NCBI GenBank assembly: GCA_023450745.1
Contig: JAEXGR010000007.1
Location: 1 to 64,000 of the forward strand
From: Synergistota bacterium
GTDB taxonomy: Bacteria > Synergistota > Synergistia > Synergistales > Synergistaceae
Length of the DNA: 64,000 bases
Direction: 5' to 3'
Shown here: positions 42,387 through 51,042 of the stretch, one piece after another
How the letters are laid out: the number at the start of each line of letters is the position of its first letter
Position numbering within the stretch: position 1 is the stretch's first letter
Notes under the pieces: model-generated
Told to the model about the DNA's origin: nothing
Seen by the model: only the letters and a program-made list of their open reading frames with translations
Database searches by the model: none
Translations under genes and position numbers: made by a program

Positions 42387-44667
42387 GCCAAACCTCTTCC
42401 AATTCGATCTTCATTCGGTGCGAGTAGGCGTTGTGAACATGGAAGCCCTCGCCCTGCGGGGAATATTCCACCCAGCAGGTCATATGCCCGACCTCGCGGT
42501 AGCCCGTGTAACGTCCGCTCGCGGGATCAAGGAGCTTCCGTCCCGTCTTTTCGCAGAAACTTATCACCGCGGTCAGATCGTCTTCGAGAATCTTTTCCCG
42601 GTGCAGCTTCGCCTCGGTCTCCGGCGACATTGTCAAGACCATCGCCGGATCTCTTTTTACCTCTTCGTCAAGCAGCTCTTTCATCAAACTCTCCTTTACC
42701 AGCTCCCGGTTGCGCCGCCGTCTGCTGTATGTCGGCGGACGCTCCTCCCAGCCGCCGATGTCGAAGATCAGGCTGAGAATGTGGCGCGCCGGCTTTCCCG
42801 CCTCGGCGAAGACATCGCGGCAGTTGGTACAGTACACCACGTAGGGGAGGGGCTTTTCCGAGATCCTCTTATCCACGAGCCATCTCGCGTAAGGCGGGTT
42901 GGCGATCGATATCTGCCCGCCCCACGAACAGCACTTGGCCTTGTCTCTCTCATATTCCAGCGGGCGTAAAATATATCCCGCCTCCGCCAGCAGCACCCGC
43001 GCGTTCTGCTGTGTTTCGGGGAAATTCCGCGCGGCACAGGGGTCGAAGAGAGCGATCTCCCGGCCGTCGCCGGCGGCGGCCTTCACGCCCGCCTCATAGA
43101 AGACGTCGCTCAGCATCCGCCCCTTTATCCACGGCATCGCCTCCCGCATCATCTCCCGGCAGGTCGGACAGCCGAAGATGAGCTCCGGCTCTCCCAACTG
43201 CCGCCACTTTTCGGTGATCTCACCGCAGACGCCCTCATATATTTTTTCGTCGCCCGACCAGAGCGCGGGCGCGCCGCAGCAGGTCAGATAGATCGCCGTC
43301 TCCGGCAAAAGTTCCCGCAAAAGACGGTAGGACTTCGTCACATACCGCGGGTCGGAGGCTCCCATCTGGCAGCCGGGGAAGAAGAGGTAACGGCAGACGC
43401 CTCCGCCGGCCTGCCCCCGGCGGCCGTCTTTAGTGTCCGCGGACGGGGCGTAGAAGAAGGCGGCTCTGTCGGAGCGGGCAAACGCCATATCATTGAGCCA
43501 GAATTCGTGAAAGGCCCACGGCATCGCGTTCTTCTCGCGCATCGCCCGGTGGCTCTCGCGCATAAACTTTCCGACATCGATCTCTTCCGGGCAGATCTTG
43601 CCGCAGAGCCCGCACTGATTACAGGTGGAGATCAGGCGCGTCGCGACCGTGCCGTTGCCGTCGAGTGTGCCGGGGTTGATCGTGATATGCACCTCTTCCT
43701 CGATGAGCTTGGGGAATTTCTGGAAATAGGCCATCATATCGCAGCCGCGGACACACGAGTCACAGCGGCACTTGAGACAGCGGGAGGCCTCCTCCGCGGC
43801 CTCCGCCTCCGTGTAGCCGCCGGAAAGCGAGGGGACCGCCGGCGCTTTGGGAACGACGCCTGCCAAGTCGAGTTTGATCTTGGTCGGCACATGCGGCTTT
43901 TGGTTTTTCGCGTTGCCGGTTTTGATATAGCCCTCGATCAGCGCCGCGGCCCTGAGGCCGTGAGCGACGGCCTCCACGGCCGGCACGCCGAGGAGGGAGC
44001 CGCCGATGAAGACGCCCGCGGCGGCGGCGGTTACGTCGTCTGCGCCCTCCCGTCCTGCAAGGAGCCCAAACGACGCCCCATCCTTTCCCGTCGCCACATA
44101 AACGGCGTCGTGCGCCGCCTTTATATCGTCAAGGCCCTTTACCTCCGTATCAAGCAAAAGGCGGTATTTTTCTTTGGAAAACTGTTCTTCGATGTCTTTC
44201 ATAAAAATATCGGGAGAAAGTATCTCCCATAGATGGCCGCCGATGCGGTCTTTCTTTTCATACACCGTCACGTCGTATTTTTTATTCGCGAGCCGCAGCG
44301 CGCAGGCCAGGCCGCTTGCGCCGCCGCCGACCACCGCGACGCTTTTGCCCTTCGCGGGCATGTTGTAGCTGTTGGGCGCCGTCCTCGCCGCATAGGTCAC
44401 GGCGGCTTTTTCAAGAAGCTTCAGGTTTACCGCGCCGCCCGCCCCGCCGCGCGGGCAGCCAACGCGGCATCTTTCGTCGCAGACCGCCGCGACGATGCGC
44501 GGAAAGGCGACGGCGTTGGCGTAGAGGCGGTACGCCAGATTAAAGGCCCCGCGCTCCACGCGCGGGATAAATTCCCTGATATCAAAATGGAAGGGGCAGG
44601 CGGAGACGCAGGGGGCCGCCTCCCGTTCGAGACAGCAGCCGCGGATCTTATTTTTCATTTCATCCAT
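42358..44667 (-). CDS. Multidomain FAD/NAD oxidoreductase fused to ferredoxin and CCG (heterodisulfide-reductase-like) domains
   Basis: This is a 769-residue fusion. An N-terminal GltD-like FeS helical domain (CCLEREAAPCVSACPFHFDIREFI and CDERCRVGCPRG) leads into an FAD/NAD fold (VAVVGGGASGLACALRLANKKYDV). Next comes a [4Fe-4S] pair region (CLKCRCDSCVRGC and CNQCGLCGKICP). Two CCG-type domains follow, as in HdrB and glycolate oxidase subunit F (FFPGCQMG, YLTCCGAPALWSG and KCCSWGGQISIANPPYARWL). This is an electron-bifurcation or relay style layout that could link NAD(P)H to the aldehyde oxidoreductase. I choose ATG 44667, with GGAG seven bases upstream, just after the C_GCAxxG_C_C stop. Confidence 0.85.
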   Translation of the reverse strand: MDEMKNKIRGCCLEREAAPCVSACPFHFDIREFIPRVERGAFNLAYRLYANAVAFPRIVAAVCDERCRVGCPRGGAGGAVNLKLLEKAAVTYAARTAPNSYNMPAKGKSVAVVGGGASGLACALRLANKKYDVTVYEKKDRIGGHLWEILSPDIFMKDIEEQFSKEKYRLLLDTEVKGLDDIKAAHDAVYVATGKDGASFGLLAGREGADDVTAAAAGVFIGGSLLGVPAVEAVAHGLRAAALIEGYIKTGNAKNQKPHVPTKIKLDLAGVVPKAPAVPSLSGGYTEAEAAEEASRCLKCRCDSCVRGCDMMAYFQKFPKLIEEEVHITINPGTLDGNGTVATRLISTCNQCGLCGKICPEEIDVGKFMRESHRAMREKNAMPWAFHEFWLNDMAFARSDRAAFFYAPSADTKDGRRGQAGGGVCRYLFFPGCQMGASDPRYVTKSYRLLRELLPETAIYLTCCGAPALWSGDEKIYEGVCGEITEKWRQLGEPELIFGCPTCREMMREAMPWIKGRMLSDVFYEAGVKAAAGDGREIALFDPCAARNFPETQQNARVLLAEAGYILRPLEYERDKAKCCSWGGQISIANPPYARWLVDKRISEKPLPYVVYCTNCRDVFAEAGKPARHILSLIFDIGGWEERPPTYSRRRRNRELVKESLMKELLDEEVKRDPAMVLTMSPETEAKLHREKILEDDLTAVISFCEKTGRKLLDPASGRYTGYREVGHMTCWVEYSPQGEGFHVHNAYSHRMKIELEEVWHGRKQKIDV

Positions 44668-44671
44668 CAGA

Positions 44672-45079
44672 TCACTCCCCCGGCTCCCAATAACCAAACT
44701 CTTCCAGCAGTTCCTTCGCGCGAATGTAGGTGGCCTTCATGAGCCCCGGGCATTTGACCGCCTTCTCATACGGGTCGCAGCGCGTGATATCCTCGCAGTT
44801 GACGGAGGCGTACTTTGCGCAGAGGTCGTGCCGGAACCACTCCACCATCTCTTTCGTCATTTCCGTGTTTTTCTCGTCAAAAAGGGCGAGCATACAGACC
44901 GCGCCGGTGAGCGCGCCGCACGTCAGGCCGCTGTGCATCCCGTTGCAGAGGGCGCGGGCCGCCTTCACGAACTGCTCGTTGCTCTCGCCGCGCAGCCGCA
45001 GCCCCATTTCGATAATTATACTCGAACAGCAGAGGCCCTCGACCTTCAGCTGGTACATCAGTTTCAGCTCTTCTTCCAC
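44672..45079 (-). CDS. C_GCAxxG_C_C family redox protein (DVU_1555-like)
   Basis: This is a cysteine-rich protein of about 135 residues. The family pattern is visible: GLCCSSIIIEMGLRLRGE, then LCNGMHSGLTCGALTGAVCMLALF, and a late Cys pair (HDLCAKYASVNCEDIT and CPGLM). Proteins of this family are thought to handle redox chemistry or FeS clusters, but no activity is assigned. I choose GTG 45079 (GGTGG six bases upstream), because homologues I recall begin about ten residues before the CC motif. The frame is open to 45184, but that DNA holds a strong hairpin and looks intergenic. ATG 45058 is the alternative. Confidence 0.78.
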   Translation of the reverse strand: MEEELKLMYQLKVEGLCCSSIIIEMGLRLRGESNEQFVKAARALCNGMHSGLTCGALTGAVCMLALFDEKNTEMTKEMVEWFRHDLCAKYASVNCEDITRCDPYEKAVKCPGLMKATYIRAKELLEEFGYWEPGE

Positions 45080-45116
45080 CACGGACCACCACACATCGTC
45101 AATATATATGATTATA

Positions 45117-45146
45117 CCGGGCCGCGTATAAATTGACGCAGCCCGG
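45117..45146 (-). other. Intergenic stem-loop between the aldehyde oxidoreductase and C_GCAxxG_C_C genes
   Basis: Bases 45117-45127 pair with 45136-45146 (11 bp, one G-T pair, 8-base loop). On the minus strand it is followed at once by TATAAT, which may act as an internal -10 box. There is no T-run, so it is more likely a processing or stability element than a terminator. Confidence 0.5.
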
Positions 45147-45225
45147 AAGTTGCATGTTTCAGTTTTTATTCGCCGGACGCCCATCCCTCATATCATGGAC
45201 GCCGGCCGCCATCCGGCGGCGCCTG

Positions 45226-48150
45226 TTAGAAGAACTTCTCAGAGGTGCTGCCGCCCAGCGAACGGAAGAAGTCCGGCTCGCCCTCGTACTTGACGGGGTT
45301 GGCCTTGATATCTTCCAGCTCCTCGTAGAGATCGGAGCCGAGGAAGTATTTCGCGGGGGCTTCCGGCTTCTTGCCGGCGGCGATGGCCTCAAGCCCCGCC
45401 TTTACCTTCGCGGGCGTCGCGGGTATCTCGTGGATGCGCACGCCGCAGGCGTTGTTGATGGCGTTCAGGACCGCCACGTGGCCCGAAGACTGGAAAGCCT
45501 CTGAGGCTCCCGACGAGCCGAAGGGCCCGACTTCGTCAGGACGCTCGTAGTGCACCACGTTGATGGCGTCGGGGATGTCCTTGATATAGGGCACGCCGCT
45601 GGCGGCGATGTTCGTGTGTTTTTTGACGTCTTCGTAAATCTCGCTCAGCGCAAATCCAATGCTGTGCGAAATACCGCCGAAGGCCTGTCCGTTGACCGCC
45701 GCGAGGTTGCCGACTTTGCCCACGTCGTCGACGCAGGTGAAGCGCAGCACCGTCGTCTTGCCGGTGGCGGTGTCGACCTCCACCTCCGCGAGGTTGAGGC
45801 AGTAGGTGTAAGAGGGGCTCGGATCGCCGATGCCAGTGTTCGGGTCAAGGCGGCAGAGTCCTTCGACGCTCGTGCAGGACCAGTTGCCGATATATTTTGT
45901 GGGGATGCCCTCGGCCTTCATCTCTTCATAGGTGCGGAAGGCGCCGTCCGGCTTTCTCATCGCGTTGATCAGCTGTTCGGCCGCCGCCATCGTCGCCTTG
46001 CCGCTCATGTAATGCGTGCGGCTCGCGCCCGACATGCCGCTGTCAGGGCAGAGCTTCGTGTCGTTCTGGACGAGCTTGATCATGTCGGGAGTGACTCCGA
46101 GAGGCTTCAGCGCCTCCAGCGTCAGCATCAGCGAGCCGATGTCGCCGCCCTGTCCCAGCTCCTGATAGGTGTCGTACTTTGTGAAGGTGCCGTCCGGGTT
46201 GAGCTCGATGGCCGCCGAAGCCTTGTCCGTCCCGCCCTCGGTGACGTTGAAGCCGCCCCAGGCAAGCCCGACGCCGCGGTGTTTCTCAGGCGTATCAAAG
46301 GCTTTCGCCTCGGCGACGGCCCGGTCGTAGTAGGGCTTCATGATATTCATCATCTCTTCCATCGGATACTGGCGGAAGGGATAGCTGTTTATGTTGGTAT
46401 CTCCGGGACGCCCGATGTTGCGCCAGCGGAACTCGAAGGGGTCGATCCCCGCCTTTTCGGCGAGCATGTCCATCAGCGCTTCGCTGAGGGTGTAGGCCTG
46501 CGGCGAGCCGTAGCTGCGGTAGGCGGTGCCGAAGTTGTGGTTCGTGTTCGCGACGCGGCAGAGGCCCGCGACGTTCGGTATCGCATAGGGGAAGAAGGCG
46601 AAGCGCGCCTGCTTCGTGAAGCAGTCGTCGCCGCCCCATGAATATGCGCCGTGGTCGAGGCCGAAGTCAAACTCGGCGGCGACAATCTTGCCGTTTTCGT
46701 CGCAAGCAAGACGTCCGTTCGAGTGGCAGGGGCAGCGTTTGCCCGAGAAGTGCTGGTGTTCCTCGTAGCTCATCGAAAGCGCTACCGGCGCCTGCATGAC
46801 GACGGCCGCCGCGCCCGCGAGGCAGAGGTCGCCGGCGTTAGTCGACCAGCCGAAGCTCGCGCCGGTGGGGTTCATCATCACGCGCAGCTTGGAGGTCGGC
46901 ACGCCGAGGCAGGTGCCGATGCGGCTGATGGACGAGTAAACGCCCTGCGATTTGCACTGGAAGGTGAGGAAACCGTCCTCGTCAAAATAGGCCTGCACGG
47001 AGTCGCCTTCGATTGAAAGGTGCGGCTCGCGCGACGAGTAGAAGCTGCCCTCTACGCTGTAGCTAGCCTCGTCGATGATCGCGGCTACCTTTGACGGTTC
47101 TTCGAGCCCCGCGCCCTTGAGCACGGGCTGCTTGCAGAAGATATTCGGCGTGTCCTCATGGATACGCATCGCGTCGGGCATCGCCGCGTCGAGGAAGTTA
47201 AGGTATTCGGGGAGCTTTTCTATCTCGACCTTGACCTTCGCCGCCGCCGCGCGCGCGTGCTCCTTCGTGTCGGCGACGGCCAGCGCCACGACGTCGCCGT
47301 AACGGTAGATCTTGTCCTCGGCTAAGACCTTGCGGCTCGGAATCCTGACCGTGCTGCGTTCGTGGAAGTTGGCCTCGGCCATGACGTTGCTGCCGCCCGC
47401 CGCCTTGAGGTCTTGGGCGGTGACGATTCTGGCGACGCCGGGCATCTTCTCGGCCTCTTCCGTATCTATCTTCAGTATCTTCGCGTGGTGCGCAAGCCGT
47501 GGCTGAACCATCGCCACATGATAGGTGTCGCTCGGCATCTTGAGTTCCTGATCGTCGCCGTAGTCGGCGAGTCCGCAGACCTTCGCGAGCGAGGTCGGGC
47601 GCACGAGCGGCTTGCCATAGTATTCCTTATCTTCGGGGAGTTTTACCTTGATATCGTCGACGGTCGCCTCGCCGCGAATGACCCGGGCGGCATCCATAAC
47701 GGCGTCTACTATCTGTTTGTAACCGGTGCAGCGGCAGACGTTCTTGTGCTTGTGGAACCAGTCACGCACCTCTTCGCGCGTCGGGTTGTTATTTTTCAAA
47801 AGCAGCGCGTATGTGGAGACGATAAATCCCGGCGTGCAGAAACCGCACTGCACCGCGCCGTTGTTCATGAAGGCGACCTGTACCGGATGCAGGTTGGCCG
47901 GCGTACCGATGCCCTCGACGGTGACGACTTCGCTGTATTCCTCGATACGGGCCATCTTGCGCGCGCAGGAGCGCACCAGCTCTCCGTTCAAAAGTACCGT
48001 ACATGATCCGCAGACGCCGATACCGCAGCCGACTTTAACGCTTGTGAGCCCAAGCCGTCTCAAGACATCGGCCAAAGAATCCTTAACCGGATCGCAGGCA
48101 AACATCCGGTTAGCGCCGTTGATATTCAGCCACATCTTCTTCAGTGCCAT
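45226..48150 (-). CDS. Molybdopterin-dependent aldehyde oxidoreductase (Mop/xanthine dehydrogenase family, one-chain)
   Basis: This 974-residue enzyme joins the [2Fe-2S] and molybdenum parts in one chain, like Desulfovibrio aldehyde oxidoreductase, and lacks an FAD domain. Cluster II ligands are Cys42, Cys47, Cys50 and Cys62 (VGCGIGVCGSC); cluster I ligands are Cys102, Cys105, Cys139 and Cys141 (QCGFCTPG and CRCTGY). The Mo part has YGDVVALAVADTKEHA, FGWSTNAGDL and the C-terminal GSSGASEAFQSSG, which carries the active-site glutamate. It oxidises aldehydes to acids, or runs in reverse. It heads the cluster; the downstream ligase could activate the acid formed. Confidence 0.92.
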   Translation of the reverse strand: MALKKMWLNINGANRMFACDPVKDSLADVLRRLGLTSVKVGCGIGVCGSCTVLLNGELVRSCARKMARIEEYSEVVTVEGIGTPANLHPVQVAFMNNGAVQCGFCTPGFIVSTYALLLKNNNPTREEVRDWFHKHKNVCRCTGYKQIVDAVMDAARVIRGEATVDDIKVKLPEDKEYYGKPLVRPTSLAKVCGLADYGDDQELKMPSDTYHVAMVQPRLAHHAKILKIDTEEAEKMPGVARIVTAQDLKAAGGSNVMAEANFHERSTVRIPSRKVLAEDKIYRYGDVVALAVADTKEHARAAAAKVKVEIEKLPEYLNFLDAAMPDAMRIHEDTPNIFCKQPVLKGAGLEEPSKVAAIIDEASYSVEGSFYSSREPHLSIEGDSVQAYFDEDGFLTFQCKSQGVYSSISRIGTCLGVPTSKLRVMMNPTGASFGWSTNAGDLCLAGAAAVVMQAPVALSMSYEEHQHFSGKRCPCHSNGRLACDENGKIVAAEFDFGLDHGAYSWGGDDCFTKQARFAFFPYAIPNVAGLCRVANTNHNFGTAYRSYGSPQAYTLSEALMDMLAEKAGIDPFEFRWRNIGRPGDTNINSYPFRQYPMEEMMNIMKPYYDRAVAEAKAFDTPEKHRGVGLAWGGFNVTEGGTDKASAAIELNPDGTFTKYDTYQELGQGGDIGSLMLTLEALKPLGVTPDMIKLVQNDTKLCPDSGMSGASRTHYMSGKATMAAAEQLINAMRKPDGAFRTYEEMKAEGIPTKYIGNWSCTSVEGLCRLDPNTGIGDPSPSYTYCLNLAEVEVDTATGKTTVLRFTCVDDVGKVGNLAAVNGQAFGGISHSIGFALSEIYEDVKKHTNIAASGVPYIKDIPDAINVVHYERPDEVGPFGSSGASEAFQSSGHVAVLNAINNACGVRIHEIPATPAKVKAGLEAIAAGKKPEAPAKYFLGSDLYEELEDIKANPVKYEGEPDFFRSLGGSTSEKFF

Positions 48151-48183
48151 AACAAAATCCCTTCCTCTCCTCGTGTTGGATAT

Positions 48184-48209
48184 AAAAAAGCAGAATCGCA
48201 GGCTCTGCT
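48184..48209 (-). terminator. Terminator of the ammonium transporter gene
   Basis: On the minus strand AGCAGA (48209-48204) pairs with TCTGCT (48194-48189) over a 9-base loop, followed by TTTTT. It begins eleven bases after the amt stop. Confidence 0.75.
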
Positions 48210-48219
48210 TAGTTATCGA

Positions 48220-49422
48220 TTAATCGCCCGCCTGGAGCGTCTCTTTGTGCACAGACAGGTCCAGCCCCACTTCCTCGTCTTTGCCGGACAACCTCAGCGG
48301 CGTGATCAAACTTACAATTTTCAGGATGATAAAAGTACAGATTGAGGCGTAAAGAACAACAGAGCCGACTGCCAGGCCCTGTTTTGCTGCTTGAAAAATG
48401 TTGCCGTACAAAGCTCCCGCGTATGGAGCGCGAAGAGGGTCGGCGATAACGCCCGCGGCCAGCAGCCCAAAGGCGCCGCCGACGCCGTGAAGGGACCAGA
48501 CGTCAAGCGTGTCGTCAAGCTTCCGGTCTTTTCTGAACTGGACGGCGACGGCGCAGAGCATCGCTCCGCAAAAGCCGACCGGCATCGCCCAGAGAGGCCG
48601 TATATAACCGGCCAGCGGCGTAATCGCCACCAGGCCGGCAATGCCCCCGACCATCGTATCTAAAAGAGTGATATTTCCTGTTTGCCGGCTTATTATAAGC
48701 CATCCGAAGCATCCCGCGCAACCGGCAAGCAGCGTATTGGCGACCGCCAGGGCGGCGATGCCGTCCGCCGCCGGCGCGGAAGCGCCGTTAAAGGCAAACC
48801 AGCCCGCCCATAAAATCCCCGCGCCGGTCGCGACATAGGCCATATTACACGGCGTATCGGCGGCCCTCCTGCGGGGGCCGAGCACGGCGGCCGCGACCAT
48901 CGCCGACACCCCCGCGGCTAAGTGAATCGCCAGCCCTCCCGCAAAATCGAGAACGCCGAGCGAAGCGAGCCAGCCGCCGCCCCAGATCCAGTGGCCCACC
49001 GGGCAATAGACGCAGAGCAGCCATAAACCGATAAACCAGACATAGGCCTTGAAAGACATTCTCTCGGCGACCGCGCCGGCGATCAGCGCGGGAGTGATGA
49101 TCGCGTAGACAAGCTGCAAGGCAAAAAAGAGGATAAACGGCAAACCCGGGGCAAATACCGGACTGGCCTCCAGATCGACGGAACGCATCATAATATAGGA
49201 AAGATCACCGATCAGGCCGCCCGCGCTCCCGCCAAAGGTCAGGCTAAAACCGGCGGCCGCCCACAGAACGCCGACCACGCCGATCGATATAAAGACCTGC
49301 GCCATAATGCCGACCGCGTTTTTTCTCCTGACCAGGCCGCCGTAAAAAATCGCCAGCCCGGGAGTCATAAAGAAAATAAAAATAATACATGTGATTATAA
49401 AAACCATACTGCCCTGATCCAT
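48220..49422 (-). CDS. amt: Ammonium transporter
   Basis: This 400-residue Amt/Rh-family channel of eleven spans conducts ammonium. The pore twin histidines are visible in DFAGGLAIHLAAG and DVWSLHGVGGAFG. Other marks are GLAIFYGGLVRRKNAVG and WAGWFAFNGASA. It has no neighbouring glnK gene, the usual partner in bacteria. It may export or import ammonium in an amino-acid fermenter. It starts its own unit, with hairpins on either side. Confidence 0.92.
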   Translation of the reverse strand: MDQGSMVFIITCIIFIFFMTPGLAIFYGGLVRRKNAVGIMAQVFISIGVVGVLWAAAGFSLTFGGSAGGLIGDLSYIMMRSVDLEASPVFAPGLPFILFFALQLVYAIITPALIAGAVAERMSFKAYVWFIGLWLLCVYCPVGHWIWGGGWLASLGVLDFAGGLAIHLAAGVSAMVAAAVLGPRRRAADTPCNMAYVATGAGILWAGWFAFNGASAPAADGIAALAVANTLLAGCAGCFGWLIISRQTGNITLLDTMVGGIAGLVAITPLAGYIRPLWAMPVGFCGAMLCAVAVQFRKDRKLDDTLDVWSLHGVGGAFGLLAAGVIADPLRAPYAGALYGNIFQAAKQGLAVGSVVLYASICTFIILKIVSLITPLRLSGKDEEVGLDLSVHKETLQAGD

Positions 49423-49528
49423 ACGACGTCGCCCCGCATCCGCTTATATTAAACAAAAGACACCGGCCCCTGAAACGTCATTGAAGAGGCGGCCCTCTGC
49501 CTTTTTACGCAAACAAATATCTCCCGAT

Positions 49529-49571
49529 ATGATTTCCGCTCCACAAGCGCCGCATGTGGAGCGGAAATCAT
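49529..49571. terminator. Perfect 17-bp hairpin after the ornithine-cyclodeaminase-like gene
   Basis: 49529-49545 (atgatttccgctccaca) pairs without mismatch with 49555-49571 around a 9-base loop. It lies about 40 bases after the stop of the gene at 49611. There is no clean T-run on either side, so it may be a terminator aided by other signals or an mRNA-end stabiliser. Confidence 0.6.
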
Positions 49572-49610
49572 CGTATGGCCGTACTTTATTTCATCTTGAT
49601 ATTTAAACGC

Positions 49611-50735
49611 TTATCTCCAGTACGCCTCGTTGAAGAAGCAGAACTCGACGCCGAGTCCCTTTTCCACCGCGCGGTCGTAGAGGGTTTTGCCCCAAGCGAT
49701 ATCGTGCAGCGGCATGCCGCCCGTCACGAACATGATGATCTCGTCGTCGCTGGCGCGTCCCTTGTCGAGCCCGTTCACCACGTCGCCGAGGTTGCGGATG
49801 TTCTTCTGGTCGAACTTGCCGGCCTGGATGGCGAGAAGCAGATGGTACGACGGGGCGACGACGGATACGGCCTCGAGTCCCTTGGGGTGCTCCGCGCCGT
49901 CGGCGAGGAAGGCCTGGTGCATCTTCCAGTTATCGGCGAAGACGGTGTTCTCCGAGTAAGCCTCGGGATCAAAGTCGGCGTCGCCGGTGAAGATCACGAG
50001 CGTGCCCTTCTTGAGCCACTCTTTTTCAATGCGCGGGAAGACGTTGCCGCCGGTCGCGATCGAGACGACGTCCGCGGGACGGACGGCTTCTTCGATATTC
50101 GTCGTGACGCTCACCTTGATGCCAAGGGCTTCACTTTCTTCCTTCGCCCACTGCTTGCCCTTTTCAAGGTTGATGTCGTAGAGGACCGCCTCTTCGATCG
50201 TGGGGACCGCCGTCTTGATCGCGAGGAGCGCGCCGCGGTTGATGACGCCGCCGCCGATCACGCCTACGACCTTTGATCCTTTGCGGGCGAGGTGGCGGGA
50301 GATGACGCCGGGAACGGCGCCGGTGCGCATGGCCGAGATCTGGTTGCCGCTCATGATCGTAAAGGGAGCGCCGGTGTCGGCGTCATTGAGGATCGTGGTC
50401 AGAATCGAACGGGGATAGCCGCGCGCGGGGTTCGCCGGATTTGATCCGTACCACTTCTCGCCGCAGATCTTATACTTGCCGCCGAGATAGCCGATCATCG
50501 ACATGAAGCGGCGGTCGGGACCCGTCACCGGCATTCCGGGGAAGCGCTCTTCGTCGGGGAAGTAGATCATCTGTCCGTGTTCGTTCTGCAGCGGCCCGCC
50601 CATCAGATAGTCGCCCTTGCCGATGAGGCTGAAAACCCCTTCGATGACGTCGATGCAGTCGGCCATATTGGTGACGCCGACTTTGAGAAGATCGTCCTGT
50701 GAAAGGAGCAATGTCTTTACTGCCTGCCCTGCCAT
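49611..50735 (-). CDS. Ornithine cyclodeaminase / mu-crystallin family protein
   Basis: This 374-residue cytoplasmic NAD(P)-binding enzyme of the OCD family has the substrate arginine in AMRTGAVPGVISRHLARKGSKVVGVIGGGVINRGALLAI (first the catalytic region, then a Rossmann glycine pattern). Members include ornithine cyclodeaminase, lysine cyclodeaminase, ketimine reductases and alanine or opine dehydrogenases. Databases sometimes call close relatives tyramine oxidase subunit B. It lies 308 bases downstream of the amino-acid dehydrogenase operon in the same direction and probably has its own promoter. The order suggests it handles a cyclic imine or opine linked to that complex. Confidence 0.82.
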   Translation of the reverse strand: MAGQAVKTLLLSQDDLLKVGVTNMADCIDVIEGVFSLIGKGDYLMGGPLQNEHGQMIYFPDEERFPGMPVTGPDRRFMSMIGYLGGKYKICGEKWYGSNPANPARGYPRSILTTILNDADTGAPFTIMSGNQISAMRTGAVPGVISRHLARKGSKVVGVIGGGVINRGALLAIKTAVPTIEEAVLYDINLEKGKQWAKEESEALGIKVSVTTNIEEAVRPADVVSIATGGNVFPRIEKEWLKKGTLVIFTGDADFDPEAYSENTVFADNWKMHQAFLADGAEHPKGLEAVSVVAPSYHLLLAIQAGKFDQKNIRNLGDVVNGLDKGRASDDEIIMFVTGGMPLHDIAWGKTLYDRAVEKGLGVEFCFFNEAYWR

Positions 50736-51042
50736 AATAAATTACCTCCCAATTTTTCTGCGGGTCATTTGAGCCGCAGAATTTTAAATACATCTACACA
50801 GACAGAAAAAATAATTTTCTGCGATAGTTTTTTAAGAAATTAATTTATCTGTCCCTGTATGTATCTGCATTATAGGCGCTTTATATCATTTGTAAAATAA
50901 ATGCTTTTAATGATATAGATTATTTTTTTTAATCAATGGCACTGACTTTGCCTCTGACATTTCCGCGCCCGCCGCCATATACCAACCGCTATTTTCAGAA
51001 CTTTGCTTTGTGTTTTCTATTGAGGCACAGACTTTACGTTAT
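50736..51042. other. AT-rich intergenic region with two inverted repeats
   Basis: No gene. cagaaaa/ttttctg (about 50801-50819) and atatcatt/aatgatat (about 50884-50920, 20-base spacer) are inverted repeats. The second could terminate the dehydrogenase operon or be an operator for the ornithine-cyclodeaminase-like gene. Confidence 0.45.
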
